Source: Aureococcus anophagefferens
Taxonomy: Eukaryota; Sar; Pelagophyceae; Pelagomonadales; Pelagomonadaceae
Assembly: GCF_000186865.1 (NCBI RefSeq)
Contig: NW_008705569.1
Coordinates: 1,285,958 to 1,349,957 of the forward strand
Direction of reading: 5' to 3'
DNA length: 64,000 nucleotides
Below the pieces are notes generated by a model, which was not told where the DNA came from, did not search any database, and saw only the letters and a list, made by a program, of their open reading frames with translations. Of the stretch, positions 47,048-57,573 are shown one piece after another (position 1 is the first letter of the stretch; every line of letters begins with the position of its first letter). The translations under genes were made by a program, and so were the position numbers.

Positions 47048-48376
47048 CTAGGGAGGGAGCGACGGCGGTGCGCGGCCGGGGGAGAGCGGGAGCGGCGTGT
47101 GTCCGTCGGTGCGTTCGGCGCCGGCGCGCGCCGCGGGGCTTCCGCGGCCCCCGCGCCGGGCTTTCGGCGTTTCCCTAGGTGATGCGACGGACTGGTAGGT
47201 GGGGACGAGGTATTTGATGTTGATGAAGGCGTCCTCGCCGCCGTGGATCTCGAAGTACTCGAGCGTCTCCATGATGAGCTCGCCGAGGTTCTCGCGGCGC
47301 TGCTGGCCGTAGTCGATGCCGTCGCCGAGGTTGTCGTTTTGCCGGATGAAGATGTTGAGCACGGGGAGGATCTGGCGGTAGTAGGGCACGAGGGCCTGGC
47401 CGATGAGGTGCTGGCCCTCGGGCACGGTGTCGCACATGACGAGCGCCTGGAGCACCTTCAGCACCTTGACGATGACCTCCTTCTTGCGCGTGTTGAGGGC
47501 CGTCTTGATGGGGATGATGAGCTGGGGGATGACGGGGAGCACCTTCTGCCAGCCGGAAGACATCATGTCGTAGACGCCCTGCTCCGCCAGGAACGCGTAG
47601 GGCTGCTCGACCTCGCGGAGGCCGTCGAAGAAGATGGGCAGGTAGTGGTGGAAGTCAAGCTTCTGGATGTCGACCTTCCAGGCGATGCGGTTCGTGACGC
47701 CGCCGTGGTCGATCTGCACGGGCAGGTCGCCGCGCTCGTAGAATCGTCGGAATTCCGTGTTCGGCGGATTCGGCCGCTCCGCGAAGGCCTGGTAGTCCAT
47801 GACCTTCGTCTTCGGCTTCGTGATGGAGAGGACCTCGAGGCCCTCGGGCGCCGGCGGCCGCACGTCCGTGCCGCCCGTGCCCGTGCCCTTCTTGAGGAAC
47901 GTGGACGGCACCTCCTTCTTCGTCCGCCGGCTCAGCGAAAACGCGCTCGGGTCCGCGGACTTGCGCGGCAAGCTCTCGTGCCCGCCCGCGCGCACCTGGG
48001 AGGCGGCGGTCGTCGGCGGTCCTTCGCACGTCTGGGGAGGGGGGGGCGGCGGACGGGGGGGGGTCGCGGCGCGCGGCGCGGCCGCGGCGCGGCCGCGGCG
48101 CGGGGACCGCGGCGCGCGGCGCGCGGCGGCCGCGGCGCCGCGGGGTGGCGCGGACCGTCGCGGCGGGCGGGTCGCGGACGCGGGCGGCGCGCATTGATGC
48201 TCTGGAGGTCCGTGCTGTCGAAGCAGGAGCCCGTCTCCTTGAAGTGGATGCCGCGCTGCCGGACCTAGGAGCGCCGGCCGTCGAGCCGCGCGCGCGCGCG
48301 CGCGCGTCCCCGGTCGGCCGCCCAGCCATCCCGGCGGCCCGCGCACCTTCAGGTCGTTGTGCGTGTTCGACGGCAT
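47048..48376 (-). CDS. PACRG: PACRG (Parkin co-regulated gene product), multi-exon
   Basis: PACRG is a ciliary inner-junction protein linking A- and B-tubules of doublets. The main exon carries its core: [52 protein letters not shown] and [18 protein letters not shown]. Upstream, [10 protein letters not shown] (48347..48376) joins [19 protein letters not shown] (48193..48264) across an 82-bp GT-AG intron. The next intron ends either at 48032 (strong pyrimidine tract) or at 47996, with a possible GC donor; this junction is uncertain. The C-terminal ~45 residues beyond the core are low complexity and may not be translated as shown. Divergent from the K+ channel gene. Confidence 0.8.
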   Translation of the reverse strand: MPSNTHNDLKVRGPPGWLGGRPGTRARARAARRPALLGPAARHPLQGDGLLLRQHGPPEHQCAPPASATRPPRRSAPPRGAAAAARRAPRSPRRGRAAAAPRAATPPRPPPPPPQTCEGPPTTAASQVRAGGHESLPRKSADPSAFSLSRRTKKEVPSTFLKKGTGTGGTDVRPPAPEGLEVLSITKPKTKVMDYQAFAERPNPPNTEFRRFYERGDLPVQIDHGGVTNRIAWKVDIQKLDFHHYLPIFFDGLREVEQPYAFLAEQGVYDMMSSGWQKVLPVIPQLIIPIKTALNTRKKEVIVKVLKVLQALVMCDTVPEGQHLIGQALVPYYRQILPVLNIFIRQNDNLGDGIDYGQQRRENLGELIMETLEYFEIHGGEDAFINIKYLVPTYQSVASPRETPKARRGGRGSPAARAGAERTDGHTPLPLSPGRAPPSLPP

Positions 48377-48446
48377 GGTTCGTGCGACCTCCTTGGCGGA
48401 GAGAGCCGCGGCGTCGCGCTGCGCTGAGCGGGGGCGCTCGTTATGG

Positions 48447-49706
48447 ATGGATGAGTGGATACTTGCCGGGTTTCGTTTCAGCCAGCGTTTACCGCCGGGC
48501 GAGCTTGCAGATTGGTCGATGGGCTTTGAGATGCAGCCCCGACCTGGCGAGCCGCCGTCGGCGAAGCTGCCCCGGCCCGTCGAGTCGTCGGAGAAGGCGC
48601 GCCTGGACATCTCGTGCCTGGACCGGCAAATGAACCTGCGCATGACCGTCGAGGTCCTCCTCTACTGGGTCGTCGGCGCCGCCTACCTCCACCTCGGGCC
48701 CGAGGAGTTCACGATCACGAACGCCATGTACTACATCACGGTGACGATCACGACCGTGGGCTACGGCGACATCACGGTGAAGACGACGGCGGGCAAGGTC
48801 TTCACCATGGTCTGGATCGTGCTAGGCCTCGTCGTCATCTTCCCGATTCTAGCGGAGGTGGGCGACCGGGTGCTCAGGCTGCTCGAGCGGCTCGCGGGGC
48901 GGTCGACGTCGCGCATCCCGAGCGTGCGGACGCGGGGCGTGCTCGGCGTGTCGCTCATGCTGAGCCCGTTCCTCGCGGGGAGCCTCTTCTTCGTCGCGTT
49001 CGAGTTCCGCGGCGAGTCCGACAAGGGCGAGTGGAAGCTGATCGACTGCTTCTACTTTTCGTTGGTGACGGTGACGTCCGTCGGCTACGGCGACTTGAGC
49101 TTCACGCACGGCGACACCTGCCGGCGCTTCCTCGTTGTCTTCATCCTCTCGTCCGTGGTGTTGGTCACGGCGGGCATCAAGAGCCTCATCAACATCTCCT
49201 CGGAGCTCCACGCCGAGGCCAAGGAGCACCGGCTCCTCGACAGCTTCGACTTCGAGCTCCTCAAGTCCATGGCCATGGAGGGGCGCCACGTCGGCGGCGT
49301 CGCGAAGACGGACTACATTCTGACGATGCTCCGGCTCATGGAGCTCGTCGACGAGGAGAAGGTCGCGCTCTACGGGAACATGTTCGACTCCTACGACAAG
49401 GACGGCTCCGGCGTCCTCGACGACGCCGACGTCGCGCTCATGGAGGCGGAGCACACGGCGCGCGTCGAGACGGCGAAGCGGCTGTCGTCGAACTATTGCC
49501 ATCACAACTTCGCGCGGCCCGAGGGCGCCGGTTCGCCGCCGAACCGCGAGCCCGTGGAACGGGCCATCGACCTGTCGGCGGCCTTGTTTACCGAGGAGGA
49601 CCAGGAGGGCGTCGCCCCCGACGACGGCGCCGACGCGGGCTGCTTCATATCCTGCACGGACGCGGCGTGCAACGACGACGGCGCGCCGAGGACGCGCGCC
49701 TCGTGA
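48447..49706 (+). CDS. Two-pore K+ channel with EF-hand (TPK-like)
   Basis: 419 aa from the Met at 48447 (starts at 48519 or 48531 are also possible). Two pore loops carry selectivity filters TTVGYGD (102-108) and TSVGYGD (210-216), each between hydrophobic helices; the layout is the 4-TM/2-P class of plant TPK and animal KCNK channels. In the C-terminal cytosolic part an EF-hand loop [12 protein letters not shown] (317-328) suggests calcium regulation, as in plant vacuolar TPK1; position 12 is Asp instead of Glu. The tail is acidic. Its stop is 7 bp from the stop of the convergent GT90 gene. Confidence 0.92.
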   Translation: MDEWILAGFRFSQRLPPGELADWSMGFEMQPRPGEPPSAKLPRPVESSEKARLDISCLDRQMNLRMTVEVLLYWVVGAAYLHLGPEEFTITNAMYYITVTITTVGYGDITVKTTAGKVFTMVWIVLGLVVIFPILAEVGDRVLRLLERLAGRSTSRIPSVRTRGVLGVSLMLSPFLAGSLFFVAFEFRGESDKGEWKLIDCFYFSLVTVTSVGYGDLSFTHGDTCRRFLVVFILSSVVLVTAGIKSLINISSELHAEAKEHRLLDSFDFELLKSMAMEGRHVGGVAKTDYILTMLRLMELVDEEKVALYGNMFDSYDKDGSGVLDDADVALMEAEHTARVETAKRLSSNYCHHNFARPEGAGSPPNREPVERAIDLSAALFTEEDQEGVAPDDGADAGCFISCTDAACNDDGAPRTRAS

Positions 49707-49713
49707 AGCTAAG

Positions 49714-51811
49714 CTAGGTCTTCTTACGCTTCATGCGCGCGCGGAGGGACGCGGCGTTCGCCGAGTCCTTCCCCTCCGGCGCGGCCCGCTTCTTCTTGGA
49801 CGCGTCGGCGAGGGAGGAGAAGTTGCGCTCGGGCCTCGGCTTCCCCGGGGGGGCCGCCTGCTTCGCCTTCTTCGACGCCGCGACGGGGCACCGGTCCCGC
49901 GCGTCGTCGAGCTTGCAGCGGGAGCAGAGCTCGCCGTTGACGCACAAATCCCGCGGCGCGCCGAGGACGGGCGCGAAGGCCGGCAGCGGCGGCGCCTCGA
50001 GCCACCGCGGCGGGTACGCGAAGCGTCGAGCGACGCCGTTGAGCGCGAGCTGGACGTAGTCCATGAGGCCCTCCTTGTGGAGGTACGTGTCGTAGAGCCG
50101 CTTCGCGTTGGCCGCCATGGCTTCGCAGGCGGCGTCGTTCGCGCGGCACCACTCGATGCGCTCCGCGAGGTCCGACAGGTCCGCGCGCACGGGCACGTGG
50201 TCGACGAACGGCCGCAGGAGCGGGAAGAACCACATCGTGTCCGCGACGCACTTCGACTCGACCTTCAGGATGACGGACCCGAGGCGCATCATGAAGCCGT
50301 AGCGGCAGGCCGCGCAGTGGCCCTCGACGTAGACCAGGTACTTGTAGCGGCTCTGCTCGAAGATGGGCACGAAGTTGCGGCGGCCCGCGTCGAAGGGAAA
50401 GTCGGCGGGGCGGACGTGCGTCACGGGCGTCCCCGCGACCTTCTTGTCGCGCCGGTTCCAGCCCGTGAGCTTCGCGTCCAACAGCGGCGGCGACGCGTCC
50501 GCGCGCGCGAGGTCCCGCGACTCGGCGGCCGAAAGTTTCGCGAGGCTCCGGAGCCGCCGCGCGCCCTCCGCGGACCAGCGGGCGCCGCACTCCGCCAGCG
50601 CGAGGCGCTGGTTCGTGGCCACGGTGACGCCGCCGCCCGTCGCCGTGCCGCGGAAGAAGGCCGTCTCCGCCTTGCCCGCCCAGTCGCAGTCGAACCGGCG
50701 GAACTTGGCCTCCGTGAACAAATCTCTTGGCTTCGCGTCCAGCTTCAGCGCGCCCCGCTCGACCGAATGGTCGAAGGACGGCGGCACGATGACGCCGATG
50801 GCCGCCTCCCAGTCCTCCGACGTCGGGAACGGCAGATCCGCGAAGCGCGCGGAGCAGTAGAAGGAACAGATCGGCGCCATCGCGCCGTCGCGGAACGGCC
50901 GCGGCAGCGCCAGATCGTCGGCCGGGTCGCGGTCGTCGCGGTCCAGCAGGAACCCGTAGGGCTCGACGCACTCGCCGGCGTCCTCGTTGAACTTGAGCTG
51001 CGGGTAGTCGCGCTTGTTCACGAGGAACTCGCAGTCGCCGATTGGTCCGATTCGCGCACGTCTGGTCGAGCATGTCCCGCAAACTCGCCACGAAGCGGTC
51101 GCCCCAGAGCTGGCTCAGCTCCTTGGGCATGCCGGCGCTCGAGTGCTCGTTGCAGATGATGTTGCCGTTGGCCCACCAGGCCTTCTTGTCCGGCAGGACG
51201 TGCTCCTTCCGCATGCCCGAGGCCTGCTTCTCCTTGTAGTACGCCTCCACGGATTTCCCGCCCTCGAGCTCGAGCGCGTCGCCCCAGTGGTTCGCGTAGT
51301 CCTCGTTGACGAAGGGCGCGAAGAGGCAGACGCGGTTTCTAGCGATCTTGACGAAGATGCCGCTCCGCGTGTGCTCGAAGAGGTATCTCAGGGACCGCGC
51401 GGACGCGTCGGGCGTGAGCCGGCGGTGCACGGGCAGCTCGAGGCGCGCCTCGAGCTCCTCGGCGCAGCACGCCGCCTCGGCGCCCGTCGTCCAGACGTTG
51501 CGGTTGTCGGCGCCGGCGAAGGCGCGCGGCGGCCACCGCGCGTCGTACTCGCGCCGCGCGGCGAGCACGTAACGTTCGACCTGGTCCCAGTTCACCAAGG
51601 TCGTGAGGAGCTGCGTCATGTGGGGCCGCTCGGGGTTGCTCGGCGGCTGAGTGGACTGGCAGTGGGCCTCGAGGAAGGCCTGGCACTGCTCCGCCGTGTC
51701 GAAGAGCGGGATGCCGTCCTGGAGGAAAGTCGCCGCCTCGTCCTCGCGCGCGTAGATGCCGCGCACGACGTGGGCCGTGCTGATGGGCGCGTGGGGCTGG
51801 GGCGCGGCCAT
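49714..51811 (-). CDS. GT90 (CAP10-like) glycosyltransferase with frameshift
   Basis: The N-terminal ~260 residues (MAAPQPHAPISTAHVVRG..., ending MLDQTCANRT) and the C-terminal ~440 (IGDCEFLVNKRDYPQLK...) are in adjacent frames. Dropping one base of the TT at 51042-51043 gives continuous sequence across a motif conserved in CAP10-like transferases (xDCEFxxNKRDxP). The C-terminal part has KYLVYVEGHCAACRYGFMMR and GSVILKVES, typical of GT90 sugar-nucleotide binding, then a Lys/Ala tail. Family members transfer xylose or glucose in the secretory pathway; no clear signal peptide is seen here. Assembly error is more likely than loss of function, because both halves are well kept. Confidence 0.75.
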
Positions 51812-52108
51812 CGTTTCTCGCGTGTTTTACGCGTCGATCAGGCGAGCGCGAGAGGCTCCATGCTCGCGCCGCTACGGTCGACGTTGAAGCGCCTGCGCAA
51901 AAACGCCACAGCGGCATTCGCGCCGCGCTCTCGTGCGGCCGCAACACTCTGCGTCGTCGCGAGTAGGAGCCGAATAGCCGCGTCCGCGGGCGCCGGGGTC
52001 GCCCGGGCGACGAGCGACAGCGCCGCGTCCGCCTCGACGCGCGACTCGGCCCCGCCGACGCGCCGAGACACAACCCAGCGCCCGGACGACGAAAAGCAGC
52101 CGAATACG

Positions 52109-52423
52109 ATGGAAGACGACTCGGAGAGCGCCCTCGTGGTCCAGCTGCGGCACGAGAACGAGCGCCTGCGGGACGAGCTCGCGGAGGCGAAGCGCCGGCG
52201 GCGGCTCCCGGGCCTGCGCTTCTTCGGCCTCCTGGCCCAGCGGAGCGCGAGCCTCGTGCCCGCTCCGCTCCGGAACGTCATCGGGCGCGTGCCCGCGGCG
52301 CTCATCGCGGCCTTCGCCGGGCGCCGCGAGACGGCGGCGCCGCGGAATCTGGGCGCGGGCGAGCCGACGGCGCCGCCGGGCGCCCCCGGGGCGGAGGACG
52401 ACGACGAGGACATGGCGCCGGCG

Positions 52424-52474
<51 letters not shown>

Positions 52475-54829
52475 GAGGACGACGAGGACGAGGACGACGA
52501 GGACGAGGACGAGGAGCGCCCGCCGGAGGTGCCGGACTTCGCGGAGCTCGAGCCCATGGGCATCGAGGAGCGGCGCGAGCGGCTCGCGGCGGCGGTCGCC
52601 GTCTGCTCCGAGCACGCGTTGGCCCTCGAGGCGGCGAACGCGGCGGAGCGCGCGGCGCTCTACGAGATCGCGCGCGAGGGCGCGCGGGCCCGCGCCGAGT
52701 CGCTGAGCCGCGAGCGGCGCCGGTCCGCGGAGGCGTCGCAGCGCGCGGCGGCGGGTCGGGAGGCGCCGTCGCGCAACGCGTCGACGGCGTGGCTGCGGCT
52801 CGGCGCCGTCGCCATGGGCTCCTTCCTCGAGGTGCGCGACGGGCCGAGCCGCTGGTTCTGCCGCGTGCTCGGCGTCGCGCCGCCCGAGGCGGACCCCGCG
52901 CGGCCGGGCCGCGGCGGCGCGCGCGGGCCCGGCGGCGCGCGCGGCGCGCCGCCGCGGCGCGCGGGCGGCGGCGGCTTCGTCGGCGCGCTCTACGTCGAGC
53001 CGCTCCTCGACCCGAACCGCCTCCCCGTGGGCGCCGAGTGCGCCGGCGGCGGCGGCTTCGAGCGCCTCTTCCCGCGGCACCACGCGTGGCCGCGCGCGCC
53101 GTGGCTCGCGCGCCACGCGCGCGCGGCGGCGGGCGCGGCGCCGGAGCCCCTCGAGGACCGCGAGTCCGAGGACGCCGACGACGACTCCGACGACCGGGAA
53201 CCCGCGCGGCCGCCGTCCGACGACGGCGACGAGCGGCTCTTCCCCTTCGCGCGGCTCCTGTCGCTGGAGAAGGTCGCGTCCGCGCGGCTCATCGACGGCG
53301 ACGGCGACGAGGCGCGGAAGATTCTAAGGGACGCGCGGGACCGGACCGTCGTCGTCCACTACTTCCTCGACGGCGCCGACGGCGAGGCCTGCCCCGTGCG
53401 CGTCGAGCCGTCGGACGTGCCCCTGAGCCAGTACCACATCGACTACGAGCGCGAGGCCGCGCCGCCGCCGCGGCTCCGGGGGGGCCACGGCGGTTTAGCG
53501 TCGTCGGCGCCGGCGCTGCGGCTGCGCGTGCGCCACGCGCAGTCGGGCTGCCGCGTGCGCTGCCGGAGCCGCCGCGCGCGCGCGCAGTCGCTGAGCCTGG
53601 ATCCCGTGGAACTCTACACGGCGCCGCTCGCGTCGGGCCGCGGCCTCAACGTGCTCCACCTCCACGTGAACTCGCTGGGCGACGACGCGTCGCTCGCCGT
53701 CGTCGACGTGCGGTCGCGGCCCGAGTTCGCGGCCGCGCTCGAGGCCGGCGACGCGGGCGAGGCCGAGGCGGCCAAGGCCGCCGTCGACGCGCTGAAGCGC
53801 GAGCCGTTCGCCTGCGACGCGTCGGGCCGCCAGCTCGACTACAAGATCGTCGCCGACGGCGCCAAGGTCCTCGGCGTGCTCGTGGCGCCCGACGGCGCGG
53901 ACGACGACGCCATGGAGGCGCCCTTCACGGAGACGCGCGTGCCCGAGCCCGGGTCGCTCGTGGCGCTGCCCGACGGCGCGCTCGGCGTGCTGCGGAAGCC
54001 CATGCCCATGGGCCTGCTCATCACGGCCGACGGCGAGGGCGTCACGGACGCGGACGTCGCCGAGGACGCCGTCGACGGCGAGGACGCGCTGGCCAAGGTG
54101 GGGTTCGCCCAGTCGGCGTCGACGTTCCGCGACCACCGGTGCCGCAACTGCGGCGCCAAGTGCCCGGAGGCGCTGCCGGGCTTGGTCCAGGTCGACGTCG
54201 TGTCCATCCTCGCGCCCGACGCGTCGGCGCCGCCGCCGCCGGAGCCCACGCCCGAGGACGACAACGATCTGCTCATCGCGCTGACCGCGGACGTCGACGA
54301 CGCGTCGCTGGCGGCCGTGCTCGAGATGGGCTTCGACGAGCAGCGCGCGCGCTTCGCGCTCGCGGCGACGGGCGCGCGCGAGGCTCAGACGGCCGACGCG
54401 GCGGTGCAGTGGCTGCTGGCGCGCCAGGGCGAGGAGCTCACGCCGGACCTGCTCCGGAAGCGGCCGCGCGCGCGCGCGGACTCGGCGGGCTCCCTCGGCG
54501 ACCGGCCCATGGTGCCCAAGTTGCTGGAGACGCGGCGGACGACGACGTACCCGGCGTGCTGCGTCGCCTGCCCCGAGCCCGCCGTGGCCCGCGCGCACGC
54601 GGACCGCGTCGCCGAGCGCGCGCGCACGTCCGCGCGGTCCGCCGCCGACGACCTCACGAAGCTCGAATCGCTGCTCAAGACGTCCAAGGGCGGGCCCGCG
54701 GCGATGCAGGAGGCGCGCGAGCTCAAGGCGAACGTCGACGACGCCGTCGAGGAGGGCAAGATGCCGCCCCTCGACCCCACGCGCGCCGCGCGCATCGACC
54801 GCGGCCTCCGCGCGCTCGCCTTCTCCTGA
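52109..54829 (+). CDS. UBA-domain protein with acidic run and Cys-rich motif
   Basis: 906 aa. It starts with a short coiled coil and hydrophobic patch (RFFGLLAQRSASLVPAPL), then an uninterrupted Asp/Glu run (~40 residues), a second coiled coil, and a globular middle with an SH3-like strand pattern (GSFLEVRDGPSRWFCRVL). A CRNCGAKCPE motif and CCVACPEP suggest zinc or substrate binding. Residues ~730-770 form a UBA domain (LAAVLEMGFDEQRARFAL, then DAAVQWLLARQGEE), which binds ubiquitin. A helical tail ends the protein. The full architecture is not one I recognise. Divergent from the GT90 gene across 297 bp with nothing else visible. Confidence 0.7.
52425..52520 (+). repeat. GAC/GAG trinucleotide run encoding Asp/Glu
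   Basis: A near-continuous (GAC)n tract followed by mixed GAC/GAG triplets, giving an Asp/Glu block in the UBA protein. Similar shorter GAC tracts occur at ~888, ~1570 and ~3385. Confidence 0.85.
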
Positions 54830-55068
54830 GGCCCGGCGCGCCACCTTGCGCATAGCGACCCCGCGCGCGGACCCGCGCGTCCCGTTCCCCCCACCGACAG
54901 CTCGCCGTCCGGCGAGCCTCGCCCACATAACACACCGATGCGAGTTCTTCTCGATCGTCGCGGGCCTCCCTCCCCTCCCCGGACCCCGGACGGGCGCCAC
55001 TCGGGCGACACCTTCAATAATCAGTCCAACGTCGCCAACGTGAAGCTGGGTTCCTCCAGAAGCTCACG

Positions 55069-56608
55069 ATGGCGATCCCGAAATTGGTCTTGCTCCTCCT
55101 CGGTTCCGTGATGGCCGAGGAATGCGACATGTCCTGCAAGGGGTGCTCGACGAACATCGTCAAGGTCGAGGCCTTGCCCTGCGACGCGAGCGACGCTGCG
55201 CAGCAAGGCTGGGCGTTCGGGGCTGCCGACGCCGAGGGCCTGCGCACGATCACGCGTGGCGGGCTCTGCCTTTCCTGGAATCCGAACCACAAGGGCGTGG
55301 AGCTCCGCGAGTGCTACGCCGCCAACGGCGACAGCTGGACCAACGCGACGGTCCGCGACTGCCAGCACTTCGCCGTCGACGAAGCCGGCGGCGCGATCAC
55401 GGCGCCGCGCTGCGCGAACAACGAGGGCAATTTCGGCGGCTGCCTCGACGTCCATGGCAAGGTCGGCCCCGGCGTCCAACTGACGCGCTGCTACGGCGCG
55501 CCCAACGACGACTTCACGCTCGCCGCCGGCGCGGTCGCGTCCCGGGAGGTCCTCCCGACCTACCCGGGCCGCTGCTTCGCGGCGCGGGCGTCCGCCTGCA
55601 CCTTCGCGGAGTGCTGCGACGCCTGCGCCGCGGGGTTCGCGTTCGACGAGTACGGCTTCTGCCGCGAGCCGGCCCTCCGCCCCAAAAAGGTGAACATCTT
55701 TCTGGCGACGCCGACGAATCTGACGAGCCTCGGTCCGATCCAGCGTCCCGCGGCCTCGACGATGTTCGAGAGATCTTGACCGGGAACACGATGAAAAACT
55801 GTCACCGACGTACCTGGTAGGCCTGATCATGGACCACCTCGAGGCGCATCGCGCGTCGTTCACGGGAATCATCTACCAGGGGCTGGCCGTCTGCGGCAAC
55901 GTCAGCGGCCACACGTACCACTACTGCGCCGCCGCGGACAACGTCGGCGCGCCGCACCTCGGCATGGGCCACCCGACGGGCGTGCCCGCGGACCTGCCGG
56001 AGCTCTTCCGCGATCGCCTCGGCGACGACCTCGAGCTCTACCCGATCCTGTCCTACGGCGACACGACGGACGTCACGCTTCTGGACGCGCTCTTCGCCTC
56101 GGAGCCCCTCGCGGAGGCCTTCGCCGCGGACGCGCTCGCCTACGCGGCCGCCCACGGCCTCCAGGGCCTCAACTTCGACATCGAGCCCACGGCGACGGGC
56201 ACGTTCTGGGAGGACGCGCCCAAGTTCCTCGGCGTCGTCGAAGCGGCGTTCGCCGCCGCGGGCAAGCGCGTGACCTGGGACTCCAACGGCCCCGAGGGCC
56301 GCGCGTACCCGGTCGACGAGTGGATCGCGATGACGACCTACGGCTACGACACCGGCGACGGCTACCGGCTCGAGGCCGTGCGCGGCCTGGCCGCCGTCGG
56401 CCCCGACCGCTTCGGCTTCGGCATGTGCCCCACCTGCACGTTGCACAACGCGTCCGACGTCGCGGGGCGCTTCGCGTACCTCGCGAAGCCCCCGGGCAGC
56501 CTCGCCCGCGAGATCGACCTCTGGGCGACCTACGGCGGCGCCGGCGACGCCTATTTCGACAACTGGGCCGACTACTGGGCGCCGCTCGCGGCCTGGCTCA
56601 AGGCTTAG
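55069..56608 (+). CDS. Secreted lectin-like / GH18-like protein
   Basis: Exons 55069..55732 and 55821..56608 give 483 aa. Signal peptide 1-16 (LVLLLLGSVMA). Residues ~20-150 resemble a ricin-type beta-trefoil (CLSWNPNHKGVELREC, GCLDVHGKVGPGVQLTRC), and a short Cys-rich insert follows. From residue ~210 a TIM-barrel-like domain runs to the end, with GLNFDIEP placing E343 and D341 at a GH18-type DxE site, and final strands YFDNWADYW. Splicing joins TNLTSLG to LIMDHLEAH. A carbohydrate-binding hydrolase of extracellular or vacuolar location is likely; chitinase activity is not implied since the full DxxDxDxE is incomplete. Confidence 0.72.
55733..55820 (+). mobile_element. Introner element C2 (88-bp intron)
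   Basis: Same length as C1. Target copies GTCCGATC (left, supplying the GT donor) and GCCTGATC (right) match at 6 of 8 positions, so this copy is older. It ends CCTGGTAG, and shares with C1 CGTCCCGCGGCC, TTCGAGAG, and ACGATGAA followed by a CACCG/TACCG segment. Confidence 0.88.
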
Positions 56609-56639
56609 GCTAACATAGGCGTCTAACATATCCCGCCGG

Positions 56640-56820
56640 CGGCGGCCGCGGTCCACTGCATCGGATCACCAAATCGCGGATGTCCCCGTCGAAGGCGGAG
56701 GCGGCGTAGAACGCGCTGTCCATGTTCGTCACCGACGACACGTCCCAGTCGCTGATATGTGCGCCGAGGACAGCGGCGTACACTCGAACATGGCCGTCAT
56801 GTCCGTCACCTTCGACACGG
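56640..56820 (-). pseudogene. DUF285 (BspA-like) surface-repeat relic
   Basis: Minus-strand translation gives VTDMTAMFE, then SDWDVSSVTNMDSAFYAA and FDGDIRDL, the signature of DUF285 repeats (GDISxWDVSSVTNMxxMF), found in bacterial surface lipoproteins and expanded in some algae. Only about two repeats remain, without start or stop. The MITE insertion at 56821 interrupts it: joining across the MITE and one CCGTG copy restores NAVSKVTDMTAMF. Confidence 0.7.
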
Positions 56821-57304
56821 CACTTACCAATCGTCGGCCGGAACGCAACATTAACTTATTGAACCTAGAAGTTTACTTTCGAAAAAGGGTTGGACGTCGT
56901 CGATGATGGTCGCACGATCTCTGATGCTGGGTTTGGCATGTTCCAGGCCAGGGGGAGAGAAACTGAGCACACTTCGCAATGGCAATTCGGGGTCGAGCAT
57001 CCCAAATGCTTCAGCCCGCTCGTCTCGGGAGCACGCAGAAGCCGAGATCATTTTCCCCTCTCTCTCCGCGCGCGCGAGGCGGTCCCCGCGGCGAGGTTCT
57101 GGGTGCTCGAAGGTACTATGCCAAGCGAACCCCTCTCTCGTCGCCCCGATTCCGGCCGGCAGCCGCGCGGGCATAGTACCTTCGGGCGCCCCAGACCCCA
57201 GACGCAGCCCCGCTCCGCCGACCAACCACATCGTCTCCATCAAAAGACGACGTTTCAGCCGAGCGATACATTTCACTGCAACTTGGTCCGTCGATTAGTA
57301 AGTG
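56821..57304 (-). mobile_element. MITE copy 2, 484 bp, inverted
   Basis: Nearly identical to the copy at 27100 but on the opposite strand; a one-base indel is visible (GAAGCATTT against GAAGATTT). Flanked by perfect 5-bp duplications CACGG at 56816-56820 and 57305-57309. Terminal inverted repeats CACTTACCAATCGTCGG and the complement of CCGTCGATTAGTAAGTG. Confidence 0.92.
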
Positions 57305-57573
57305 CACGGCGTTCCGCGTCTTGTTGAATCCTCGTTGCCTCGATGGTTGAAGAACTCGTTGTCGATCGGCTCCGGCTCCCGGACGGCTCGTCGACGCCGC
57401 CGCTCATCGCGCGGTCATTGCTGCCAAGTGAGTCCCTCGCGTCGCCGCCTATACGCTGTCGTATCGCGAGACCAACTTGACGCGTTTTAACGACCGTTAT
57501 CTCGCGTCGCGCAGAAGTAACAGTCGCGCGTCGCGCAGAACGTCGCTTCGCAGGTAGCGAACCACAGTTAGAC

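Larger units (their letters stand above)
56609..57573. other. Gene-poor region: DUF285 relic plus MITE copy 2
   Basis: About 965 bp between the GH18-like and OmpA-domain genes. It holds the relic at 56640-56820, the MITE at 56821-57304, and ~270 bp upstream of the next ATG with no recognised element other than lower GC. Confidence 0.7.

Noticed and set aside
52425..52490. Poly-Asp tract as a sequencing or assembly artefact
   Set aside because: Frame is preserved on both sides and similar Asp runs occur in several other genes of the window, so it looks like normal low complexity here.
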